A stretch of 64,000 bases of DNA from Arion vulgaris (taxonomy: Eukaryota; Mollusca; Gastropoda; Stylommatophora; Arionidae). This document shows, in pieces, positions 34,701-48,530 of this stretch. Positions within the stretch are counted from its first letter, which is position 1. The number at the start of each line of letters is the position of its first letter. Both the position numbers and the translations under genes were made by a program. The stretch spans positions 71,088,366-71,152,365 of the forward strand of contig CM036758.1 in the NCBI GenBank assembly GCA_020796225.1. The letters run 5' to 3'. The notes under the pieces are model-generated. The model was given only the letters and a program-made list of their open reading frames with translations. It searched no databases and had not been told where the DNA came from.

Positions 34701-37700
34701 AGTGACGATAAACAGCACGTTTGACCAAAAGGTCTTTATCAAGCAAACAATACAACAAGAATGACGAATTTTGAGGAACACTACAAATGGACGATTACAT
34801 GTGGAAACATAAACCTATCTAATGAAAATCTGGGAATAAAAGCGAACAACGAAATGAGTGCAACACAAAACCGGAAGTGGAAAAGAAGAGAAACAATAAA
34901 CAATATAGTGGATAAATAACACATATATGGAGCAAACACACATATAGATTACAAGGCACGAGATAAGACAGTACTAAGAAGCATAGGAATGTAATGCGTT
35001 GAGTCAAAGAGGTCGCAAGGTGCCATAGAATGAAATAAAACGGTTCTCCAGGGCGAATCGACTGCGGTCATCGAAGGAACATGATCGGATGGCTGTGACC
35101 TGGACATCGTCGGCTCCTGAATGGCCAGTATCATTGAAATGAGTGGCCACAGGAGTCACAGAGCATTGGCGAATATCGCGTAAGTGTTGGCGAATCGGTC
35201 ACTGAGGCTCTTACCAGTTTCACCAATATAGGCCTTGTGGCATCGTTTGCAGGTGATGGCATAGATGATATTGCGGGACTCACACGTGAAACTGTCTTGA
35301 ATGACATACGTAGCTTTTGGAAAAGAGACAGTGCAGGTCTGTATTACATATGCACATGTATTACAGCACCGCGCCACACTGGATGGTGCCAAAGGGACTC
35401 TGGATATTAGGCTTCAGGCGACTGTGTACCAACAAATCCTTGAGGCTTCTGTCCCGTCTGTACGCCACCAAAGGATAGTGTTGGAAGACTGAACGTGTCT
35501 CAGGATCAGACTGAAGAATAGGAGATGATGGAATAAGACCTTTTTCACCAGGGAACTATGAGGGTGGAAAGTTAAGATAAGTTTAACCCTGTCAGAATTG
35601 GAGGATCTATGTAGGTTGGAAAGGGCCTCCTGGCGAGCAATTAGCTGAACCCGATGCATGGCAGATGTAAGCACATTCTCCGGGTATAGGCGCTGGCGGA
35701 AGAAATCAAGCATCTCGTGAGCTCTATCGAGAAAATCGTCGTCCTCGCTACAGAGGCGCGAAGGCGTAAGTTGAGAGAAAGGTAAAGAGTCACGACAAGC
35801 CTGGGGATGGGAAAAGGTATACAGAAGAAAGCTATGTGTATCAGTAGGCTTGTAGTATACTGATGTAGTGATAGTAGATAGGCTGATGGTGATAGTGATG
35901 TCAAGAAAATTGACACAAGAGGTAGAGATGTGAGAGGTGAACCGAATAGCAGGATTGAAGACATTAATGAAGCGTGACAAATCGGCTTCAGGCATATCAA
36001 TAATTCCAATACAATCATCGATGTATCTATGATACACGGACAGAAGGTCTGATTAGACAGTTACTGATGTTGTACACACTCTTTTTCCTGATGTCTTTGA
36101 GCATGGCGGGCATTGGGCCTATGAGAGAGAGAAATTCTGAAGGACTGTTAGGGTGGCAAAGTTCTGCTCAAGACTAGCTATTTGATGACGATTATTTTTT
36201 GCATCAAGTGTCCTTTTACTTATCCAAAATATTATAATTGTTTACTTTTTATCTCTTTCAATATTTATGTTTTCATCCTTAATTTTGTATGAGATTAAAA
36301 AAAATTGTGAATGACCATTAACTCCTTGTGGATCAAACGCCACACTACGTGGCTTTTAGTTGGACACATTTTTACCAGGAGCCACACTAAAAGGTGTTTT
36401 TAATAACTAAAAACAAATGGTTTGTGAAAACATGGCTTTTGCCCTTGTCCACTAGAAGTTAATTATCAATTTTTTCATTCATTTTAATTTTTGCACAACT
36501 TGTGTTAATTTACCTTTGCTTCTGATCCCTGACATAGAGGAAACAAAAAATAAAATGTAATCTTCTTTGCGTTCGTTCTTTATGACCAATTTTATTCACT
36601 CTTTGTGATATGTTTGATCTTTGCCAAGACGTTTATCGTTGCACATTGGTTTGTAGGCCCCTAAACGCATAGACTTCTACATGTTTAGGACACATGCATC
36701 CGATTTCAGCCAAACCTCCTTAGTCGCCTCTTACGACATGCGTGGCAGGTAACAGTGGTTCTATTCTTTACACCCCAAATTTGGGCCCGGTAACCACTCA
36801 GGCGGTAAAATGTAATTATTCTGATGTTTTTCTTTCAGGCATGAATCGTCATCATTATGGATTGTACATACATGGACAAAAATTAGTTTTGCTGCTGCGT
36901 AAAGAAGCTGAGGATGTCACATCACCCGATGACATGCAGACCTTCAGACCAGCTGAGTTCCGTTGGAGGATTCCACATGTCACAGATGACAGATGGCATC
37001 ATTATGCTGTCAATGTGGATTTCCAGCAAGAGAACACTGATGGAGGAGTGAGTTTTACTAGTTTTTATAGTCATTCTACATGATGATAATGTCAGAAGTC
37101 TTCTTATGTTATTACATTGGTTTTGGTTATTGGTTACTAAACTGATGTCATTGCACTCAGGGCAGATCCATAGGTGCTTAGTCTCCCCAACAGATATTGA
37201 AGAGTATGTATACTGATGGTTCCCATGGCTTGCTGATTAAACACGCTCTTCACTCTGCCCCTCAGGCATCCAGCTCTACTTGTACGACAGATAGCTACAA
37301 ACTGCTTAAATCACTGGATCGATTCAACATCTATTTTAGTTTCCTCATCCAACAGGCAGTCTCTAAGAGACCGAAGAACATCCCTCTATCCATCATCAAC
37401 TCACAGACAGTCGATGCTGTTGGTGCAAGCCTGATTGCTCTCCCATTACCACAAACATCTGCATGCCCAGGACAGTAGATCCACATACGCCTCTGGAGGT
37501 TGGAAAGTTCTATAGGCGACATCCACTCAAACCAAAACCTGCCCTTTTGGATCTTGTAAAGCATCAACTGAGAGTCAGATACAACAACGGCCCCAGTAAA
37601 TGAAGTCCCAGAGAGCCAATGGAGTCTTTATTATATTAGTGACAACTGTCAGCAACCATTTTGCAAGGAAGTGTCTTCTATGACAGTAACAAACACTCTC

Positions 37701-40700
37701 CTATTTGCTAAGTCTGTGATCATCCTTCATTGTGTGATTTACCTGCTTTTTATCTTGTTCTTCACAAATCTCTGTCAAGTTCTTCTTTTTCTGCCTCACT
37801 TTTTTGTATTATTTCCAGTCAATGCTAAAATGTTTATATGGCGAAACATGTAATAACAAAGTACTGTAGTTTTACAAAAACAATAACAATACACAGCAAC
37901 GTTCAACCAAAAAGGCCTTTATCAAGCAAATGATACAACAAACGTGACGAATGTCACAGCACACTACATACAGATTTTGACAAAGATATTACAACCAACT
38001 TTGTCAAAAATCTGTGGATGAAATCAGAAAGATCTACTTCCTCCAAGGACAGATAAATGAAACATAAGAACAGATATGGAACAAACACATGCAATTATAA
38101 CTACAGGGAATTGGATCAAATAGAAAGAGCAACTGGATCACCAAAGAAAAGTCTGAGAGCGACTTTAATTTTACAACTCCCTTGTAACTAATTCATTGAG
38201 TATGATCCGAAAGGTGGAGGCTGGCTCGATGCACAGGTAATGGACTGACTCACTACAGGCGTCAACAATTTGCAGAATTACACTCATTTTCATTCTGGGA
38301 CACATAAGTGTCGATGGCAATGAGAGAGCAGACATGCTGGCTGGACCAGCCACCATGCCATGGGGTCACCCAATGGATAGAGCTAACATTGTGAATGCCC
38401 TCATAGAGTGTGGCCGCAAAGAGACTTTTTATTTAAATCAATTTACATCAACTGCTAGATTTCAAGAGCTTAGATTGAAGATTGGAGTGGTCAGAAAAGT
38501 ACAGCACAACAGGTATATGAGCAGGCTCATCAATCGACATTGAACTGGTACGGTTTGTCGCTGTAAGGTGTTGGAGATATTTCGAAGGAGATCGGAGCAC
38601 CTATGGACACGTCCCAAGTTCAATGAAGATATTTGAAACTGAACTCGAGAATACCTTGAAAGTGATCTTTGAAATAGTTGATTGTCTGTGATTTCTTCAA
38701 AGTAGCTTCAATACAAGTAACATTGAATCTTTTAATCAGTTATTGTTTCATTATTTGATGTTTCAGGTCCGACTTTACATTGATGGCAAACTTCTTCCCA
38801 TTGATAAGGAAAGCTTTGAAATTATTGATGACTGGCCACTACACAAAACAAAGAAGGTTCACACAACTAAACTGGTTGTTGGTGCTTGTTGGCAAGGTAT
38901 GTTATGTTCATGTTTTCTTACTTTGATTGTTGCTTTTACATGTCAACCATCTTACCAAATCTGAAATTAGACGTATAGGCAATAGAGGAAAGACGGGAAA
39001 ACCACGAGAGAAAACCCAGTAGATACATCAATCAACACAGAACGGAATTTGTTAGCCTAAACACACTGAGATACATGCTTGGGAGGAGATTAGAGCAATT
39101 ATGGACATGTCCCATGTCCGATGAAGATGATCCTACAATGAACAATGAAGATGCAGATAGCATAGAGTGTTGCTTTCCTTGTTTCATACAGGGCTGCCTT
39201 ACACTTCTATATGTATAAACATATCAATTCAGACATTTACATACATCTTGTCCTGGAAGATGAAATATTTTGGCCATGTTAAACATCTCACGTATTAAAA
39301 GGATAGGTAAAACATGGGAAGAATTAGAAGGGATGGCAAGAGAGAGGAAGAGCTGGAAGAAGTTTGAAGACCTGTGATCCATTGGGAGCGGAAAGGTGAA
39401 GAAGAAACATCACAGTAGTTTGGAGAGAACGGTAATGTAAGTCATGGTTTCTGGAGTATGAGTCAATGGACAACCAAGACAAATGTAGTAGCAGGGCATG
39501 AAATTAACTTTGAACATGACGATGGAGGTGGTGGGAGAACTTGTTAGAGACAGAGTTTTTCAGGTGGGCTGTGATGAGAGGGAATTTCCGCAAGGGATAT
39601 GCTACTACTTAATTGTATATTTTATACTTGGTAGATGGACAGAGCTGACTCATACTTCACACATGGAGTCAAGTCTAGGAAACTTACCAGGCAAGACTGT
39701 GTGTCACTTCATTGTAGTGTATCTCAGATACAAATTTTGCCAGAGTAGTTACCGGGCCCAAATTGGGGTGTAAAGAATAGAACCACTGTTACTTGCCACA
39801 CATGTCGTAGGAGGCGACTAAGGAGGTTGGAGGTGGGGTTAGCTAACCCACACTGTAAAAAACACTAGATAGCTCCAGAGTGGAGAGCGAACCAAGTAAA
39901 CGCTGGCTGAAACCGGACACATTGCCGAAGGATAAGCACCAGAGCTCCAAATGGTGCTGAAGATGTGACGTAAAACACACCAATGCTAAGTTGCATGAGT
40001 CAGACTTCCACGTGAATAGAATTTAAGGGAAGTCTGGTACATCGGTCAGGCGGTGATCGCAAAGAGAGAGATACAGATTTGTATATCTAACGTAGCAAGG
40101 TCGATGTAATGTTTGCTGTAATAAAGCCTGCAGGAGACCCATGCCTGATCTACTTGGAGGAAGTTAACCCATTTCTTCTAATGTTCTATATCGACCACTT
40201 GTTAACCACTCTGTGTGATCTGTATGTGATCTGAGCCTAAGAGTGATTGTACATTGTGCCAGTTATGCGCCTACAAGTAGGCCAGCACATCTGATTTCTG
40301 CAACACTTTTTATTTGCTAGGTAGCTTCCTAGGCACCTACCTCAGTCGCCTCTTATTACATACCTTGTAAGTTGCAGTGTTACTATTCTTTGCTTCACTT
40401 GCATGACCCAGGAACACATGGGTGAGGTTTAATGGTCAAAGACTACTCCATAGATCTAAAAAAAAATTTGTTATAACATGACAGTATTTCTGTTCTTGAT
40501 TTCTTTTCAGGAGCAGATAACACATTTAATCACTATTACAAGGGCTACATGGCCGGGCTGTTTGTTCTTAAAGGGAAGACTGAAAGTGAAAGGGTGATCA
40601 AGTGTTTGAACAATTGTAAGGAGAATCTGGACTTTCATGCCATCAGTGATATGTCAAGTGGAACTGTAAGTTCTCTTATACTAACTAGTTGCTTTCAAAT

Positions 40701-43700
40701 ATTGATATTTTTCTGATTGCAAACTGGAATTTTGGTAGCTGTTTGCTGTATATATTGGAGCGCACATGGTTACTCACTGAAGTGCAATGTTGATGATCAC
40801 TCAATCAATCAATTAATAAATCAAAGCACATAAAATATATGCCACTAGTTTTGTTAATTCATATAATTTTGAGTAGATATTTGTTACCAGTGCCAAACTT
40901 GGTCTCTGACAGCAACACACCACAGAAAGCTCACCATGTGTGAAATGAAATGCTTGAGGAAGGCAGAGGGGATCACCAGGAAAGATATACTACAAAATGA
41001 GGACATCAGAAGCAGAGCGGGCGTAACTTCATGCTACCATTACATTGAAAGACAACAAATGCAGTAGTTTAGACATTTAATGAGAATGAAATACAACCAA
41101 CCACCAATAACAGCATACAATAAAAAGAGATCAGGTACTAGAGCCCAGGGAAGACCAATAAAAAGATGGATAGACAATATCAAGACCACACTTAATAAAC
41201 ACGGAAATAACACAATAAAGGTGACTCATCTGGCCCTGGAACGCAAATTAACGCTCTCACCCCTACGATTAACGGCAAGAGGGGACAGCCAATTCCATCA
41301 TCCACCTGGGGAAAGACAATAGATAAGTGTAACTAAAATCTGTGATTGTCTTAGAGTTTAAAAAGGGTTTTAAAGCCGAAGGATTGACTTCATTGCACTG
41401 GGTTTTACCTCATATGGCTTGGCCCCTCTCCACAGAAATGGAACGCAATCTGTAGAGAGTATTGCACAAAGCACGAACTCCGTAGCTCCATCAACAATCC
41501 TAGGGGTCTCTGAAAAAAACTGCACTCATGAACAGAACTGCGCAGTCCGGATTCGAACCCATGACCTTCGACTCACAAGGCAAAGGGCTTAGCCAGTTAG
41601 AGTAGGTTGTCTTATACAGACTGGATATTATACTGTTGAGAATATTCATAAAGTTAAACATTATGATTTGGTGGGTGATAAACTATATTTTCTGATGTTA
41701 TTTGACAGAGTGTCAGCTTTAACAGTGAGATGACAGAGTTTACAATTAGCAGCCGAAGTGTGGAGGAGGTCAACAGACTAATGGGACAAGTAGCATATGT
41801 GAATGCTCGCACTTACCCAACACCAGGTTACAGGAAACTGACAGTGGAGACTTCCATCATGTAAGTCTTGTCATCAAATGTCTCACAATCAAAACATAAT
41901 ATTTTTTTAAACAGATTATTGTCTAAACTTTAAGTTGTAAAACTCTTGAGTGGTTACCGGGACCCAAATTTGGGGTGTAAAGAATAGAACCACTGCTACC
42001 TGACACGCATGTCGTAAGAGGCGACTAAGGAGGTTTGGCTGAAATCGGATGCACATGTCCTAAACGTGTAGAAGTCTATGCGTTCAGGGGTCTACCAAAC
42101 CAATGTGCAATGTATACACTTTCCTGGCAAAGATCAAACATATCACAAAGAGTGATTAAAATTGGTCGTAAAGAACTGACACAAAGAAGAAGAAGAAGTT
42201 GTAAAAGATGGTGGGCATTGCAAATTTTTAAAAAGTGTCTAAAGGCAAAAAATTGACTTCATTGCACGGGTTTCCCTATGTCTCGGTTCCTGTCCCTGTT
42301 GACATAAATGGCATGCCACATGCCTTTTTGATGATGTGTATGTCTTTCATTCACTAGTATCGAAAAAGGGGGAGGCTGTAAAATATCGCAACACATAAAA
42401 ACAAAGTACTATAGTTTTACAAAATACAGAAACAGTGACGATAAACGTTTCGACCAAAAGGTCTTTATCAAGCAAACGATACAACAGGAGTGACGATTTC
42501 ACAGAACACTTCAAATGGACGAATACATAAGAAACATTCAAACGTATCTAATGAAAATCTGGGAATAAAACGAATAACGAAATGAGTGCAACACAAGTGA
42601 ATATATAACCTATAGAACTGAAGCAAATACACATATAGATTACACGGCATGAGATGAGAAAGTACTAAGAAGCATAGGAATGTGTTGAGACCAAGAGGTC
42701 ACAAGGTACCATATAACGAAATAAGACGGTTCTCCAGAGCAAATCGACTGCGATCATCAGAGGAACATGATCGGATGGCTGTGACCTGACATCGCAAGCT
42801 CCTGAATGGCCAGTATCATTGAAATGAGTTACTACAGGGTCACAGAGCATTGGCGTATATCGCGCAAGTGTTGGGTGAATCGGTCACTGAGCCTCTTGCC
42901 GGTCTCACTAATATAGGCCTTGTTGCACCGCTTGCAGGTTATGGCATAGATAATATTACGGGACTCGCACATGAAACTGTCTTCAATAACATACGTGGCT
43001 TTTAAAATTTTTGTGACTTTAAAATTTACTTTGGTGGCTTCCCTAGGCCCTTTCATCAGTCACCTCTTACGACATGCCTTGTGGGTCACAGTGTTACTGT
43101 TCATCAGTCACCTCTTACGACATGCCTTGTGGGTCACAGTGTTACTGTTCATCAGTCACCTCTTACGACATGCCTTGTGGGTCACAGTGTTACTGTTCAT
43201 CAGTCACCTCTTACGACATGCCTTGTGGGTCACAGTGTTACTGTTCATCAGTCACCCTCTTTTACGTTACATGCCTTGTGGGTCACAGTGTTACTGTTCA
43301 TCAGTCACCTCTTACGACATGCCTTGTGGGTCACAGTGTTACTGTTCATCAGTCACCTCTTGTGACATGCCTTGTGGGTCACAGTGTTACTGTTATTTGC
43401 TCCTAGAGGTCTCAGCAACACGCAAATGTTTCTTTCTATTAAATATTTTGGTTTGCATGAAGACTTGATAGAAAATTGATACAGTCAGAATAGTTTGTCA
43501 AGTGGCTTGTCGATTCTCTCTCTCTCTGTCTTTTTACCTGGATTGGGGCATAGGCCCTCAACGAACTCATGCCAAGTTTTCCTATTTCTTACTATCTCCT
43601 GCAGCTCCCTCCAGATCTTCTTTTTATTATTGATCTCTGTCTCCAACTCTCGTCTCCAGGTATTTCTTGGCCTTCCCTTCTTTTGTGTCCTTGCGATTCC

Positions 43701-46700
43701 AGGAAAGGACCATTCTTATTATATTTTCCTCAGGTTTTCGCAAAGTGTGTCCTATCCCAGAGCCAGTGTCTTTTTTTAAAAATTTATCCAGAAGCACTTG
43801 AGCTTTTAGCTCTTCGGTTCGGTGCCATGGACATCATAACCCTTTGGTTCGGTGCCACAAACACTGTGAATCTGGGGAACTTGTGGCTTTTCTGCCAGCC
43901 CACGGAATTGAACCCGCACTCACAGAGGGCTAGTCACCTGCAGTCCAACGTGCTACGAACACGCTGGGCAGACGGGCCAGTGTCTTTTTTAAATCTCTTG
44001 GTTCACTGGAATGTGTCCTGTTCTCTCCATAAGTTCCTCATTTGTGACCCTATCATATCATCTCAGTCCTTCTATTCTATCTTGTTCTCTCCATAAGTTC
44101 CTCATTTGTGACCCTATCATACCATCTCAGTCCTTCTATTCTATCTTGTTCTCTCCATAAGTTCCTCATTTGTGACCCTATCATACCATCTCAGTCCTCT
44201 ATTCTATCTTGTTCTCTCCATAAGTTCCTCATTTGTGACCCTATCATACCATCTCAGTCCCTCTATTCTATCTTGTTCTCTCCATAAGTTCCTCATTTGT
44301 GACCCTATCATACCATCTCAGTCCTCTATTCTATCTTGTTCTCTCCATAAGTTCCTCATTTGTAACCCTATCATCCATCTCAGTCCTCTATTCTATCTTG
44401 TCTCTCATAAGTTCCTCATTTGTAACCCATCATACCATCTCAGTCCTTCTATCATGTCTCCAGTCTCATTTGTGACCCTATCATACCATCTCAGTCCTTC
44501 TATCATACCATCTCAGTCCCTCTATTCTATCTTGTTCTCTCCATAAGTTCCTCATTTGTGACCCTATCATACCATCTCAGTCCTTCTATTCTATCTTGTT
44601 CTCTCCATAAGTTCCTCATTTGTGACCCTATCATACCATCTCAGTCCCTCTATTCCACGCAGACACCAGTTAATGAATTTTTACAATTTATGCATTATTA
44701 TTTTAGTAGTTCTCCATGTTTCTGACCCATACAGCAGAACTGCTTTAACATTAGAGTTAAATATCCAAATATTTGTTCTAGATTTGATTTCTTTAGACTT
44801 CCATATGTTTCCCAGTGGGCTTGTCGTATAGTTAGTGTTAAAGGTGTATACTGTTTAGTTAAGTGAATTATAAAAACCAATGTCTTATATCTGTTAATAT
44901 GATCTTAGTGGTGGTTGTACTTATTGTCAGCTCAGTATTAGATTTTGATCTGTTTTAGATGTGAAGGACAAACTGTAGTTCTTCCTCTCATGGAGAAGAG
45001 GATACTTGTTGAGGAGCAGCAGGAACCAGTGTTTGTTATCACCGGCTACTCCAACTTAACTCGCATGGTCTATGAATTTGAGATGGGTCTCCGGGTATTC
45101 CATGACATCCACATCTTTGCTCGATCCCAGCCACCAGAGGAATTTGTTGATGAAACAGATGGACAAGAAGACAGTGACTCAGTGAAAGCTGCAAAACTAG
45201 CCCAAAAGTTGTCAAAGTCTTTACTGCAGCGTGAGTAATTTATTAAGTATAAAAATGTGTCTTTATGTATGCTGTTAGTTCAGAAATTATAATAAATGAA
45301 ATTTTGTTGCCACTGTTTTGCAGTTTTTAGTTATCCTTTAAAAAAAAGGGGGGTTTTAAAGCCGAAGGGTTGACTTCATTGTACCGGGTTTTACCCCATA
45401 TGACTCAGTCCATCTCCGTAGAAATGGCAAGCCACCTGCTGAAAATATTGCACAAAACACGAACTCCGTAGCTCTGGCAACAGTCCTAGGGGTCTCTGGA
45501 AAAAAATGCACTTTAATGCAAGTTATCCTTTTAGATAACCAAGTACCTCTGAAGAAAACTGGCTGATGCTACAAAATAAGAAAGAGAAAATTGAGATATT
45601 TTGGACATATAAAAAGACATGAAGGGCTGGAGAAGACCATCATGGAAGGAGGCATACCTGCAAAGAGAAGAAGAGGAAGACCACGGAGAAGATGGATTCA
45701 GGATGTAACTGATGGTTTGAACATGACGGCTGCAGAGGCAGGACATCTGGCCTATGAGAGAGAGAAATTCCGGAGGACTGTTGGGGTAACAATGTTCCGC
45801 TCAGGACAAGCTATTTGCTGTTGATAATGAGTACCTCTGAAGTTGGAGATACTTCAGGAAATAAAGCATGTCATTGATACTGTTACCCTGTAAGTTTCAG
45901 TCAAGGGCTTGTACAGTAGAGTCTGGTTTAAACTTTAATTGTCAGTTATGATAAACAACAGATAACTATACATATAAAACATATACATGTATCACATATT
46001 TCTTCTTTGCGTTCGTTCTTTACGACCAATTTTAATCACTCTTTGTGATATGTTTGATCATTGCCAAGCACATGTATACGTTGCACATTGGTTTGGTAGG
46101 CCCCTAAATGCATAGACTTGTACATGTTTAGGACACATGCATCCGATTTCAGCCAAACCTCCTTAGTCGCCTCTTATGACATGCGTGGCAGGTAACAGTG
46201 ATTCTATTCTTGACACCCCAAATTTGGGTCCCGGTAACCACTCGGGCGATCACACATTTGAATAATAAAGTTGAAATACATTTTTACATACTCTTTGTTA
46301 ATGAAATGTAAAATTCATCCAACAGACTTCTTCTGAATAACAAGTACCTCTAAAGTTGGGATAAGCCTCGTCTGAATGGCGAGAGACACTCATGATAAGG
46401 AAAGCAAGCCTTCATGCAAGAAAAGTCAGATATGCCATATTAGACACCGTAACAATGTTTGAATTCTATCGCGCATACACGGAAAATAAACTGTACTGAT
46501 TATACGAGGCGTGTTCAAATTAAAACGGGACTTGTGGATTTATTTAAAAAGTATCATACGCAAATTAATAGTTTCAACGGAATTAAACAAAGCAACCACT
46601 TGTGAATAAGAATGCACCTGGGTTCATCAGAAAAAATCTCCGTATGCATTTAGGCAAGCATCCCACTGTTTAGGTAGACGTCGAATGCCGTCCGAGAAAA

Positions 46701-48499
46701 AGGTGCGTGGCTGCTCACTGAACCATGTGGTCACCGCTGTCTTCACGTCTGTGTCGCTGTTGAATCGCTGTCCCTTTAGTGTTTTCTTCAACGGTCCAAA
46801 CAAATGGAAATCACACGGGGACAAATTGGGACTATAGGCTGGGTGATGAAGAACTTCCCAATTCTTCTTTTCCAATGTTTCCTGCACAATTTTTGCGACG
46901 TGCGGACGAGCGTTGTCGTGGAGAAGAATCACACCTTGAGAAAGCTTGCCTGGTCGCTTAGCCTTGATGGCCTTATGCAGCTTGTCTAAAGTGTCTTTAT
47001 AATGGGCGGCATTGATGTTGACACCAGGTTCCTTAAAATCGGCCAACAAAAGCCCTTCATGATCAAAAAATGCGGTCACCATAACCTTCCCAGCAGAAAC
47101 CTGTGTCTTGAATTTTTGGGTTTTGGTGAACCTGGATGTTTCCATTGCATGCTGTCAATTTTGCTGCTCGGTTCATAGTGGTGGCATCACGATTCATCAC
47201 CTGCCACAATGCTCAACAGAAATGCATCACCCTCTGTCCTGTAACACATCAAGTGGTTCAAACTCCACCCCATCCGTTCTTCCTTATGGTGGTCAGTCAA
47301 CATCCATGGGACCCACTGTGAACACACCTTCCGATAGTTCAATTTCTTCCGAACAACCATGTGGGCTGTCCCAATTGACATATGGAATTCTTCTGCAAGC
47401 GAACGAATGCTCCGACGACGGTCAGTCAGTACTGCTTTATCAAGCAAGGCTATGGCTTCTTCTGTTGCAACAATATGCGCCTGACCTTCTCCACGACAAC
47501 GCTCGTCCGCACGTCGCAAAAGTTGTGTAGGGAAAAATTGGAAAAGAAGAATTGGGAAGTTCTTCATCACCCAGCCTATAGTCCCAATTTGTCCCAGTGT
47601 GATTTCCATTTGTTCGGACCGTTGAAGAAAGCACTAAAGGGACAGCGATTCAACAGCGACGCAGACGTGAAGACAGCGGTGACCACATGGTTCAGTGAGC
47701 AGCCACGCACCTTTTCTCGGACGGCATTCGACGTCTACCGAAACAGTGGGATGCTTGCCTAAATGCATACAGAGATTTTTCTGATGAACCCAGGTGCATT
47801 CTTATTCACAAGTGGTTGCTTTGTTTAATTCCGTTGAAACTATTAATTTACGTATGATACTTTTTAAATAAATCCACAAGTCCCGTTTTCATTTGAACAC
47901 GCCTCGTATATTTTTCCCCCTCCTTCCTTTCCCTCCCATCCAATAATATATTACTGAAATATGGGTGGAAAATGAAAATTGGGGCATATCTTTTACAGGA
48001 TTTAACCATCAACCACCGTAAACAAGTCGTTGATTTTATAGACACCACTTATACATTCAGTAGTTTGCCGTTGCTTTCTGAATGATGAGGTATATTTTTA
48101 TGATTCGCACAAATTTAAGGGAGCTAATTTGCTTCCAGACTTGGCCACCTGGAGTTTGTACCAGGTACATTTGGATTGTGATCGAACTCACTACTGCTTA
48201 AGCTACAGGCGCTCATGAAATATTGAAATATGAATATAGACAGATTACTGTATTATTTCAAACAGTGAAACTCTATTTTTGTGATGTTGATAGTATCTGC
48301 ACAATTTGTCTGATCCATAGAATCCACAGAGCCCAAGGATGACGAATTCATGATCGACGAGTGCCACGTAAAAGCTGATCCTCCACTGAACTTATTTATT
48401 GAGCATCTGTCATTCCCAACACACTTAATGGAAAAACATGGATTGGAATGGACTGAGACAAATGACGAGGTTGTGATTAGAAGTAAGTTCCAGCTCTCA

Positions 48500-48530
<31 letters not shown>

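Larger units (their letters stand above)
34653..36061 (-). mobile_element. Penelope-like element with RT and GIY-YIG remnants, 1.4 kb
   Basis: 13-bp duplication TACTGATGTTGTA at 34640-34652 and 36062-36074. Minus strand: YHRYIDDCIGI (36037 on), the YxDD RT catalytic motif, the RT thumb to about 35450, then FTCESRNIIYAITCKRCHKA and YIGETGKSLSDRF. Cut off just before the YIDD motif, with frame breaks between domains. Confidence 0.9.
43497..44830 (-). mobile_element. LINE RT C-terminal part with internal expansion
   Basis: Minus strand reads, from 44830 down: KSKEIKSRTNIWIFN, then NVKAVLLYGSETWR (RT thumb), the tandem region, then an Arg/Lys-rich RT tail to 43497 (GRPRNTWRRELE-like). Interrupted by a family G SINE. 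Intron 10. Confidence 0.75.

Noticed and set aside
42971..43468. 165-codon ORF with repeated blocks
   Set aside because: 48-bp tandem SINE core (48 is a multiple of 3), not a gene.
44172..44546. 124-codon ORF (LSPLFYLVLS repeats)
   Set aside because: 64-bp array antisense to a LINE RT fragment.
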